Below are positions 1-5,188 of a stretch of DNA of 6,205 nucleotides, in pieces (the stretch's first letter is position 1; each line of letters opens with the position of its first letter). Made by a program: the position numbers and the translations under genes. The notes under the pieces are model-generated. The model did not search any database, was not told the origin of the DNA, and saw nothing but the letters and a program-made list of their open reading frames with translations. The DNA is from Bacteroidales bacterium (lineage in GTDB: Bacteria; Bacteroidota; Bacteroidia; Bacteroidales; NBLH01), in the NCBI GenBank assembly GCA_029210905.1, contig JARGGF010000297.1, forward strand, positions 1-6,205. The letters run 5' to 3'.

Positions 1-26
1 AACAAAAACTCAAAAGCTGAATTGTC

Positions 27-1283
27 ATGAGAACAAACAACACCTTCGGGGTGCAGTTTATTGTACGCACCAACAAAGCAAAAATTGGTTTACTTCCTGT
101 TTATGCCCGTATATCTGTAGATAGCCGCCGGGTTGAACTATCATTAAAACAGTTTATTAGTCCAGACAATTGGAACGCTGCAAAAGGAGCAGCCAAGGGA
201 AAAAGTAAAGAAATACGGGATTTAAACACCTATCTTGAACAAATTCGCAGCCGCATAACAGAATGTTACCAGCAATTAGTGTTAAAGAAAAGACCTGTGA
301 CGGCAGAAGCAGTAAAAAACTTATTTTGTGGTTTTGGTGAGAAAGAACATTCTCTATTGTCAATTTTCGAATATCACAATGCAGAAATGAAAACCACATT
401 GGAATGGGGAACCCAGAAAAACTATTTCACAACCAAACGTTACATCGAAGAATTTTTAAAGTCCAAGCATAAGACTTCAGATGTATACCTTTCTGAATTA
501 AACTATAAGTTCCTTGTTGATTTTGAACAATTTATGAAGGCATATGTACCTAAAGACCATCAACGTCCCTGTGGTCAAAACACCGTAATGAAGCACATCG
601 AACGATTAAGGAAAGTTATAAATATGGCTATAAAAAATGACTGGCTTGAACGTGATCCTTTCCAAAAATTCAAACCAGTGTTTATGAAAAATGAAAGACA
701 GTTTTTGTCTATTGATGAACTATTGGTCATCGAGCAAAAGGAATTTAGGATTACTCGCTTACAACAAGTAAAAGATTTATTTGTTTTTAGCTGTTATACC
801 GGGTTGGCATATATTGATGTATTTAATCTGACACCACAAAATATAATGAGAGGCATTGATGGTGATTACTGGCTCAGTACAAGCCGGACTAAAACTGACA
901 TTCCTGTTCATATACCTTTACTACCACAGCCCTTGGCAATCATTGAAAAATACAAAGACAATCCCAGGATAGTAGCTAATGGAAAGTTATTGCCGGTTTG
1001 TTCTAACCAAAAATTAAACTCGTACCTTAAAGAAATAGCTGATTTGTGCGGCATTGAAAAGCCATTGACTTTTCACATTGCCAGGCACACCTTTGCCACA
1101 ACAGTAACTCTTACAAACGGAGTACCGATAGAAACCGTTTCAAAGCTTTTAGGCCATACCAGCATCAAAACCACCCAAATTTATGCGAAGGTGATTGAAC
1201 AGAAAGTGAAAGAAGACATGCAAAATTTGCGTGATAAATTGGAAGGAACATCATTACAAACTAAGCGGATTAATGCTCATTGA
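27..1283 (+). CDS. Tyrosine-type site-specific recombinase (integrase), Bacteroidota mobile-element family
   Basis: This enzyme probably catalyses integration and excision of the element by strand exchange between att sites, through a covalent 3'-phosphotyrosine intermediate. The 418-aa length is normal for the family. Residues about 8-95 look like the N-terminal arm-binding domain. Residues about 108-215 form the SAM-like core-binding domain. The catalytic domain follows from about 225. Visible active-site residues are K289 in the SRTKT strand, H350 and R353 in HIARH, H377 in LLGHTS and the nucleophile Y386 in TQIYAKV. The usual first arginine after TGL is alanine (A261), a kind of substitution known in Bacteroidota integrases such as IntDOT. 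R287 might compensate, which is inference. The start at 27 gives the expected MRTNNTFGVQFIVR opening; only 26 bp lie upstream, so its promoter and any att site on that side are not seen. It is separated from rteC by 190 bp and a terminator. The family call is very secure; the target site is unknown. Confidence 0.96.
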   Translation: MRTNNTFGVQFIVRTNKAKIGLLPVYARISVDSRRVELSLKQFISPDNWNAAKGAAKGKSKEIRDLNTYLEQIRSRITECYQQLVLKKRPVTAEAVKNLFCGFGEKEHSLLSIFEYHNAEMKTTLEWGTQKNYFTTKRYIEEFLKSKHKTSDVYLSELNYKFLVDFEQFMKAYVPKDHQRPCGQNTVMKHIERLRKVINMAIKNDWLERDPFQKFKPVFMKNERQFLSIDELLVIEQKEFRITRLQQVKDLFVFSCYTGLAYIDVFNLTPQNIMRGIDGDYWLSTSRTKTDIPVHIPLLPQPLAIIEKYKDNPRIVANGKLLPVCSNQKLNSYLKEIADLCGIEKPLTFHIARHTFATTVTLTNGVPIETVSKLLGHTSIKTTQIYAKVIEQKVKEDMQNLRDKLEGTSLQTKRINAH

Positions 1284-1423
1284 GTTACTTTTACATTATT
1301 TTAACATTCACTTAACATAATTTTACACTCCATAAAGCTATTTTTAGACACTGTTATTTGCGTTTAAACATAGTGAAAGAATACCGTGGATAAAAGAATA
1401 ATTGTTTGAACGTTAAATATTTT

Positions 1424-1453
1424 CCCGCTTTGACATATTAAGGCGGGTTTTTT
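1424..1453 (+). terminator. Intrinsic terminator between the integrase and rteC
   Basis: The arms CCCGCTTT (1424-1431) and AAGGCGGG (1440-1447) pair over 8 bp with one G-T wobble around an 8-nt loop, followed directly by six T (1448-1453). This is a textbook Rho-independent terminator. It could end the integrase transcript. Only 20 nt separate the T-run from the rteC ATG, too little for a full promoter, so transcription of rteC probably crosses this hairpin. It may therefore act as an attenuator. Confidence 0.8.
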
Positions 1454-1473
1454 ATTTAACCAGGAAACTTCTT

Positions 1474-2313
1474 ATGACTGACACGTATTCTGAACTGGAA
1501 CTTTTGTTGGACAAAGATTTACAGCAAATAGAAAAAACAACATTCAACCAAATTGATTGTTATGAGAAAATGGTAAGGGCTTCAGTAGAAAGTTACTCCA
1601 AACTGAAACTTAAGTTAAAAGAGCATAAGTTTTGTGATAAAACTTCTGAAATTCATTTCTTTAAAAATATCCATCCACTGGCCGTTTCAAAAATTCATTT
1701 CTACACAGCCCTGGCAAAATATTATTGCCACATTTCAAGCCTCAACCTTGATAAAGAAAAAAAGTGTCATTGTAAAAAAATGCTGAAAATGGTATCTGAT
1801 TACTATCTTCATTATCAATACATTATAACTTACTATAAATCAGGAAAATCCGAATTTGATAAAAAATATTTCCTTCGTAAAAATTCTGAATACCCCGTTG
1901 GGCTAGAAGATTGTCTTGCCTTAATTGATAAGGAAACTTCAACCGGTTATGATCTCATCCTGGCCCGTTACCTCGCATATGATAAATATTCCGATTTTCT
2001 CCAGGCTGAAATGAAGCGTTTTGAGTCCGGGGATAAAAACACCCAACTTGGGGAAGGTGGGGTGTTTTTAGAGTGGACAGGTTCAAAAATCGAATTGATA
2101 GAACTTATGTATGCAGCCTGGGCAAAGGGTTCTGTCAGCAATGGACAAATTCCCATAAACGAGTTAGCTACAACTGTTCAAAAGGTTTTTAATATTGAAC
2201 TTGGCGATTATTACCATGCTTTTGCAGAAATTAAGAACAGGAAAAATCCTACCTTATTCCTTGATAATCTGCGCAAAGCACTGAATAATAAAATTAACGA
2301 AAAAGATTTTTAA
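1474..2313 (+). CDS. rteC: RteC-family regulatory protein
   Basis: RteC is the DNA-binding activator that in Bacteroides CTnDOT-type elements switches on the excision operon by binding inverted half-sites upstream of the xis2c promoter. This 279-aa protein carries the family hallmarks. The N-terminal domain has FFKNIHPLAVSKIHFYTAL (62-80) and YYKSGKSEFDKKYFLRK (120-136). The C-terminal helix-turn-helix region begins with LEWTGSKIELIELMYA (199-214) and continues through FNIELGDYYHAFAEIKNRK (239-257) and the final FLDNLRKAL (262-270). Residues 189-197, in the linker between the domains, are encoded by a 24-bp sequence repeated exactly ahead of the next gene. The start at 1474 follows a terminator hairpin with no clear Shine-Dalgarno site. 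The RteA/RteB two-component system that controls rteC in CTnDOT is not in this window, so the upstream signal is unknown. The likely target is the promoter of the following HTH gene; that is inference from context. Confidence 0.9.
   Translation: MTDTYSELELLLDKDLQQIEKTTFNQIDCYEKMVRASVESYSKLKLKLKEHKFCDKTSEIHFFKNIHPLAVSKIHFYTALAKYYCHISSLNLDKEKKCHCKKMLKMVSDYYLHYQYIITYYKSGKSEFDKKYFLRKNSEYPVGLEDCLALIDKETSTGYDLILARYLAYDKYSDFLQAEMKRFESGDKNTQLGEGGVFLEWTGSKIELIELMYAAWAKGSVSNGQIPINELATTVQKVFNIELGDYYHAFAEIKNRKNPTLFLDNLRKALNNKINEKDF
2035..2069 (+). other. Hairpin inside the rteC coding region, containing repeat copy 1
   Basis: The arms AAAAACACCC (2035-2044) and GGGTGTTTTT (2060-2069) pair perfectly over 10 bp. 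Inside them A2045/T2058 and CTT/AAG (2047-2049/2054-2056) also pair around a GGGG loop, with one mismatch and one bulged G. The descending arm ends in five T, so the shape resembles an intrinsic terminator. It sits in the linker codons of RteC (about residues 188-199). Function is unknown. Confidence 0.5.
2039..2062 (+). repeat. 24-bp exact repeat, copy 1 (in the rteC coding region)
   Basis: This copy is identical over 24 bp to 2323-2346. It contains the small palindrome CCCAAcTTGGG followed by GAAGGTGGGG. In frame it encodes the residues from N189 into V197 of RteC. Confidence 0.9.
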
Positions 2314-2322
2314 TATTTTTTC

Positions 2323-2346
2323 ACACCCAACTTGGGGAAGGTGGGG
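2323..2346 (+). promoter_or_regulatory. 24-bp exact repeat, copy 2: candidate RteC operator ahead of the HTH gene
   Basis: This is the second exact copy of the 24-mer, placed 10 bp after the rteC stop and 57 bp before the HTH start. A near-consensus -7 box CAATTTTG (one mismatch to TAnnTTTG) lies at 2369-2376, which puts this repeat at roughly -60 to -37 of the predicted transcript. That is where an activator would bind. In CTnDOT, RteC binds upstream of the excision promoter, so RteC is the obvious candidate ligand. An alternative is a weak terminator for rteC: a short CCC.ACTT/AAG.TGGG stem is followed by GGATTTTT. Confidence 0.5.
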
Positions 2347-2368
2347 GATTTTTCCGGTTCAGATTGTA

Positions 2369-2376
2369 CAATTTTG
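2369..2376 (+). promoter_or_regulatory. Candidate -7 promoter box for the HTH/replication gene cluster
   Basis: CAATTTTG differs from the Bacteroidota primary sigma -7 consensus TAnnTTTG at one base. It would start a transcript near 2381-2384, about 20 nt before the ATG at 2404. No good TTTG -33 box is present at the right spacing, which fits an activator-dependent promoter but also weakens the call. Confidence 0.35.
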
Positions 2377-2403
2377 CTCTATAATTAATTAAAATGAAAA
2401 ATT

Positions 2404-2703
2404 ATGGCAGCACAAATTATTACAACGGATGATTTACATGAATTCAAACTCGAACTAATTGAAGACATCAAGCGTCTTTTAAAAGAAGCCAATGGACAAC
2501 CTTCAAAAAAATGGCTCAAGTCCTACGAGCTCCGTAAAGTCTTGAACCTATCACCAGGGACTCTTCAAAATCTTCGAGTTAACGGTACATTACCTTATAC
2601 AAAAATAGGTGGGGTTATCTACTACGATTATTCCGACATACAGGAAATGCTCCAATCCAGGAAGCATAAACAACCCTATCTTTTTAGCAACCAAAAAATA
2701 TAA
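2404..2703 (+). CDS. Small helix-turn-helix DNA-binding protein, excisionase (Xis)-like
   Basis: This 99-aa protein has a charged N-terminal helix (about 8-29, DDLHEFKLELIEDIKRLLKE) and a MerR-type/HTH_17 winged helix-turn-helix at about 37-85. The recognition region reads LRKVLNLSPGTLQNLR, and the wing is LPYTKIGGVIYYDYSDI. Proteins of this shape act as excisionases or recombination directionality factors that bend att DNA and bias the integrase toward excision; some are transcription regulators instead. Its place directly after rteC mirrors the RteC-to-xis2c arrangement of CTnDOT, which supports an excision role. The start at 2404 gives the family-typical opening; the ATG at 2394 is in another frame. 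It ends 8 bp before the next gene, so the two are probably co-transcribed. Family confidence is high, the Xis role is inferred. Confidence 0.85.
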   Translation: MAAQIITTDDLHEFKLELIEDIKRLLKEANGQPSKKWLKSYELRKVLNLSPGTLQNLRVNGTLPYTKIGGVIYYDYSDIQEMLQSRKHKQPYLFSNQKI

Positions 2704-2711
2704 ACTAATGG

Positions 2712-3458
2712 ATGAACTACATAAAGCATCTTACATCCATTTTTAACAGGATGGATGCAGATTCCCGGATTACTCCCTTTCATTTTAGTTTATACATGGC
2801 ATTATTTCGTCAGTGGAACCTGAATTACTTTAACAATCCAATTTTCATTGCAAGGGGCGAAATAATGAAAATGTCAAAAATAGGATCCGTTACGACTTAT
2901 TTAAAATGTTTGAAAGAGTTACATTCCTGGAATTACATTAAGTACAAACCATCCTATAATAAGTATAAAGGTAGCTCAATCTACCTGTACACTTTTGATA
3001 ATGGATGTGATACTGGATCTGTACAAGAAGTGATACCATATATAAACAATACAAACATATTAAACAAAACAAACTTAGAAGAGCAAGCACAAAATTTTGA
3101 TTTAAAAAACTCAGATATGAAAACAAAAGAAGAAAAAGAAAAAAGTTCCGGCAAAAAAGAAAAAGAAAAAAAAGCTGAAACCATTCAAACAAATTCAGAC
3201 AATTCAATTCCACCTCCTTTCGAGTACCTCAAAATTTATTTCGATGAAAAAGGGCATTCATCGGTTGAGGCAGAAAAGTTTTACAACTATTACCAGAGCA
3301 ATGGCTGGCTGGTAGGAGGGCGGACAAAAATGAAAGATTGGAAAGCTGCAGCCCGAAATTGGATATTGAATATTCCGAAATTTAGTCCGAAATTGAATCC
3401 AGGAAAGGTCAATTCCACCAGCTTAAATAACAATAAAAATTATTCCGAACCACTATAA
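2712..3458 (+). CDS. Replication-initiator-like winged-helix protein of Bacteroidota mobile elements
   Basis: The 248-aa protein has three parts. Residues 1-95 (MNYIKHLTSIFNRM, then FHFSLYMALFRQWN and a YLKCLKELHSWNYIKY helix pair) look like a winged-helix domain of the DnaD-N/replisome-organizer kind. Residues about 105-165 are a low-complexity linker rich in Lys, Glu and Asn. Residues 167-222 (PPPFEYLKIYFDEKG ... KFYNYYQSNGWLVGGRTKMKDWKAAARNWI) form a compact C-terminal domain often seen at the end of phage and island replication proteins. By analogy it would bind element DNA and recruit the replication machinery. It is tightly linked to the HTH gene upstream and is followed by a DnaC-like ATPase, the usual order of initiator then loader. 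M14 is an alternative start, but the MNYIKHLT opening is family-typical. A purely transcriptional role cannot be excluded. Confidence 0.65.
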   Translation: MNYIKHLTSIFNRMDADSRITPFHFSLYMALFRQWNLNYFNNPIFIARGEIMKMSKIGSVTTYLKCLKELHSWNYIKYKPSYNKYKGSSIYLYTFDNGCDTGSVQEVIPYINNTNILNKTNLEEQAQNFDLKNSDMKTKEEKEKSSGKKEKEKKAETIQTNSDNSIPPPFEYLKIYFDEKGHSSVEAEKFYNYYQSNGWLVGGRTKMKDWKAAARNWILNIPKFSPKLNPGKVNSTSLNNNKNYSEPL

Positions 3459-3476
3459 AAAAATCAATTCCTTATT

Positions 3477-3511
3477 CTCCCTCTCTTTTCAAAGAGAGGA
3501 TCAGGGTGAGG
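3477..3511 (+). repeat. REP-like palindrome between the replication genes
   Basis: CCTCTCTTT (3480-3488) and AAAGAGAGG (3491-3499) are perfect 9-bp inverted arms separated by TC. They are preceded by CTC and followed by ATCAGGGTGAGG. From general knowledge, CTCCCTCTC...GAGAGG...GGGTGAGG elements are dispersed palindromes in many Bacteroidota genomes, comparable to REP sequences. It fills most of the 78-bp gap and could also protect or end the upstream transcript, although no T-run follows. Confidence 0.6.
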
Positions 3512-3536
3512 TAATTTAACCATAACAATTTGATTT

Positions 3537-4151
3537 ATGAAAAGTTCTTTCGATTTCACCTATTATCTTTCAATTATAGAGGCCAAAGGCCAGGAACTTT
3601 ACAATCCGGGATTTAAATTGTCACCAGAGGATTATGAAGCCATTTTCAAACTTTTGGTTTATTTTCTGAAAGATACAGTCGGAGCAGAAAAACATAATAT
3701 TTCTTTAAGTAAAGGGATTTTATTGTCGGGTCCGGTTGGTTGTGGTAAAACATCATTAATGCGTATTTTGCATTTAATCCTGAATTCTGAAGAACGATTT
3801 GCGATTAAACCCTGTCGCGACATTAGTTTTGAATTTATACAGGAAGGGTATTCAGTGATTTACCGATACAGCAAACAATCATTCAAAAACCTGATTCCAC
3901 GGACTTTTTGCTTTGATGACCTGGGCTCAGAAAACAATCTAAAGTACTATGGAAATGATTGCAATGTGATGGCAGAAATCCTCCTTTCGAGATATGATTT
4001 GTTTATCTTTCATGGTATGTTAACACACTTGACAACCAATCTGAACAGTGGCGAAATTGAAGATATTTATGGTTTAAGGCTCAGAAGTCGGTTACGTGAA
4101 CAGTTTAACCTCATCGCTTTTAATGCGGTAGCAAAAGACAAAAGAGTATAA
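3537..4151 (+). CDS. DnaC/IstB-like AAA+ ATPase, putative helicase loader
   Basis: The 204-aa protein has a Walker A motif GPVGCGKTS (65-73, K71 and T72 as nucleotide ligands), a Walker B FCFDDLG (124-130, D127 and D128) and a sensor-1 strand ending in TTN (166-168). It ends with an arginine-rich YGLRLRSRLREQF segment (178-190) that should hold the arginine finger. This combination marks the DnaC/IstB branch of AAA+ proteins, which load the replicative helicase or assist transposases. The gene directly upstream encodes an initiator-like protein and no transposase is nearby, so helicase loading for element replication is the best guess. The N-terminal partner-binding segment (1-55) is short. 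The start at 3537 is the first in-frame ATG after the REP-like repeat. Inverted repeats and a T-run follow the stop. The AAA+ call is very sure, the loader role is inferred. Confidence 0.85.
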   Translation: MKSSFDFTYYLSIIEAKGQELYNPGFKLSPEDYEAIFKLLVYFLKDTVGAEKHNISLSKGILLSGPVGCGKTSLMRILHLILNSEERFAIKPCRDISFEFIQEGYSVIYRYSKQSFKNLIPRTFCFDDLGSENNLKYYGNDCNVMAEILLSRYDLFIFHGMLTHLTTNLNSGEIEDIYGLRLRSRLREQFNLIAFNAVAKDKRV

Positions 4152-4156
4152 TACCT

Positions 4157-4207
4157 GAGTAAACATTTCACAAAAACATCATTTTATGATACTTTACTCG
4201 AATTTTT
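4157..4207 (+). terminator. Possible terminator after the AAA+ ATPase gene
   Basis: GAGTAAA (4157-4163) pairs with TTTACTC (4193-4199). Within the loop ATCAT (4178-4182) pairs with ATGAT (4186-4190). GAATTTTT follows at once. The shape and position suit a transcription end, but the stems are AT-rich and the spacing is long, so the strength is doubtful. Confidence 0.35.
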
Positions 4208-4227
4208 ACTCTTTGTTATTATTACAA

Positions 4228-4244
4228 CCATTTGTATCAAATGG
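4228..4244. promoter_or_regulatory. Palindrome CCATTTG-TAT-CAAATGG, possible protein-binding site
   Basis: Perfect 7-bp arms surround a 3-bp spacer in the gap between the ATPase and abiE genes. No T-run follows, so it is not an obvious terminator. Its N3-spaced geometry resembles the abiE operators downstream but its arms differ. The ligand is unknown. Confidence 0.35.
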
Positions 4245-4317
4245 GGTAAAAATTAGCCCTCATATTAGATATTGAAGTAATAGAAATAGGATTTCTTTCT
4301 TTAATAATATTATAATT

Positions 4318-4336
4318 ATGGTAGTAATACTACTAA
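4318..4336. promoter_or_regulatory. abiE operator-like palindrome 1 (imperfect)
   Basis: ATGGTAGT-AAT-ACTACTAA is an imperfect version of the TTGGTAGT-N3-ACTACCAA palindrome found over the abiEi start codon. The GTAGT/ACTAC core is intact. Including the TAATT just upstream, 20 of 24 positions match the second site. AbiEi antitoxins of other AbiE systems bind two inverted repeats in their promoter and repress cooperatively, so this is probably the distal operator. Confidence 0.65.
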
Positions 4337-4383
4337 AAAAAACCTTTCTTTAAAGAATAAAAAATGCATTTTTATAAAAATAA

Positions 4384-4415
4384 TTTGGATTCTCATTATA
4401 TTTATTCTAATTTTG
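4384..4415 (+). promoter_or_regulatory. abiE promoter (Bacteroidota type)
   Basis: TTTG (4384-4387) lies 20 nt before TAATTTTG (4408-4415), a perfect match to the Bacteroidota -33 TTTG and -7 TAnnTTTG consensus at close to the usual spacing. Transcription should start a few bases after 4415, at or next to the ATG at 4421. The -7 box overlaps the operator palindrome by three bases, so repressor binding should block polymerase. Confidence 0.65.
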
Positions 4416-4431
4416 GTAGTATGACTACCAA
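4413..4431. promoter_or_regulatory. abiE operator palindrome 2 (perfect), centred on the abiEi start codon
   Basis: TTGGTAGT-ATG-ACTACCAA has perfect 8-bp arms; the 3-bp spacer is the predicted start codon. The left arm overlaps the end of the -7 box. The centre lies 95 bp from that of palindrome 1, close to nine helical turns, so both sites could face the same side of the DNA. The predicted ligand is AbiEi itself, by analogy with characterised AbiE operons. Confidence 0.7.
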
Positions 4432-5188
4432 TACAAGCAATAAATTAAAGAAGCTTTTCAAGGAACATGTTCCCGGAACTGTCCTTTTGGCCTCTTGGCT
4501 TGAAAAAAAAGGTTTTTCATACGATCTGCAACAATATTACCGCCGAAGCGGTTGGCTGGAAAATATAGGAACCGGTGCCTTTAAGATGTCAAAAGAAAAT
4601 GTAACCTGGCAGGGGGGCTTATTTGCTCTGCAGTCTCAGGCAAAACTACCTGTTCATGTAGGCGGTCTTACGGCACTTTCTCTTCATGGTTATGCACATT
4701 ATTTCAGATTAGGCGAAGAAATCGTTTACTTATTTTCACCGGCACAAATAAAACTACCAGCCTGGTTCTACAAGCATAGTTGGGACGCTAAAATAAAACA
4801 TATACAATCCTCAATATTGCCTCAGGATTTAGGTTTGGTTACTTTCGAAGACAAAAGCCTTTCTATTCAGATTGCAACTCCCGAACGGGCAATTCTTGAA
4901 TGCTTATACTTAACTCCAAACCATCTCGATTTAGTAGAATGTTACCAGGTATTTGAAGGATTAACCAACATACGTCCAAAGCTCATGCAGAAATTGCTTG
5001 AAGCCTGTAATTCCGTAAAAGTTAAAAGATTGTTCCTTTATATGGCTAACAAAGCGCAACATCAATGGCTTTCGTTTATAGACCAGTCAGGCATAAATTT
5101 AGGGAAAGGAGATCGTAGCCTGATAAAAGGTGGTGTATACATCCCGCAATTTCACATTTCAGTTCCTAAAGAATTAGCAACATTATGA
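4421..5188 (+). CDS. abiEi: AbiEi-family type IV antitoxin and autorepressor
   Basis: This 255-aa protein is the antitoxin of an AbiE abortive-infection system. It counteracts AbiEii without forming a stable complex with it, and its N-terminal winged helix represses the operon. Residues 1-75 hold the winged-helix domain (WLEKKGFSYDLQQYYRRSGWLENIGTGAFKM). The rest is the antitoxin domain (LPVHVGGLTALSLHGYAHYFRLG at 76-98, ATPERAILECLYL at 132-144, C-terminal GGVYIPQFHISVPKEL). The layout matches the AbiEi_3 type. An in-frame ATG at 4364 would add 19 residues, but 4421 is preferred: relatives begin shortly before the KLKKLF helix, and the promoter box ends only six bases before 4421. Choosing it implies a leaderless mRNA. 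The stop overlaps the toxin start in ATGA, so translation is coupled. Confidence 0.93.
   Translation: MTTNTSNKLKKLFKEHVPGTVLLASWLEKKGFSYDLQQYYRRSGWLENIGTGAFKMSKENVTWQGGLFALQSQAKLPVHVGGLTALSLHGYAHYFRLGEEIVYLFSPAQIKLPAWFYKHSWDAKIKHIQSSILPQDLGLVTFEDKSLSIQIATPERAILECLYLTPNHLDLVECYQVFEGLTNIRPKLMQKLLEACNSVKVKRLFLYMANKAQHQWLSFIDQSGINLGKGDRSLIKGGVYIPQFHISVPKELATL

Noticed and set aside
157..399. Reverse-strand open frame of 80 codons within the integrase gene
   Set aside because: Antisense shadow of a well-supported gene; hydrophobic, low-information translation with no recognisable family.
1284..1330. TTTTACA and TTAACAT short repeats after the integrase as arm-type or att sites
   Set aside because: They are AT-rich and short, with no matching copy at another element end in the window.
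1373..1416. Tiny leader-peptide candidates ahead of rteC (GTG at 1373, 6 codons; TTG at 1402, 4 codons)
   Set aside because: No ATG start, no ribosome binding site and no run of regulatory codons. They cannot be told from chance.
1968..2156. Reverse-strand open frame of 62 codons within rteC
   Set aside because: Antisense shadow of conserved RteC codons, no start signal and no family.
2938..3213. Reverse-strand open frames rich in Phe and Leu
   Set aside because: They are the complement of the Lys/Glu-rich linker of the replication protein, which automatically reads as a Phe/Leu-rich pseudo-membrane protein.
4364..4420. Upstream in-frame ATG at 4364 as the abiEi start
   Set aside because: It adds 19 residues (HFYKNNLDSHYIYSNFGS region) with no family resemblance, and the predicted promoter lies downstream of it. 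It remains possible if transcription starts near the first operator.
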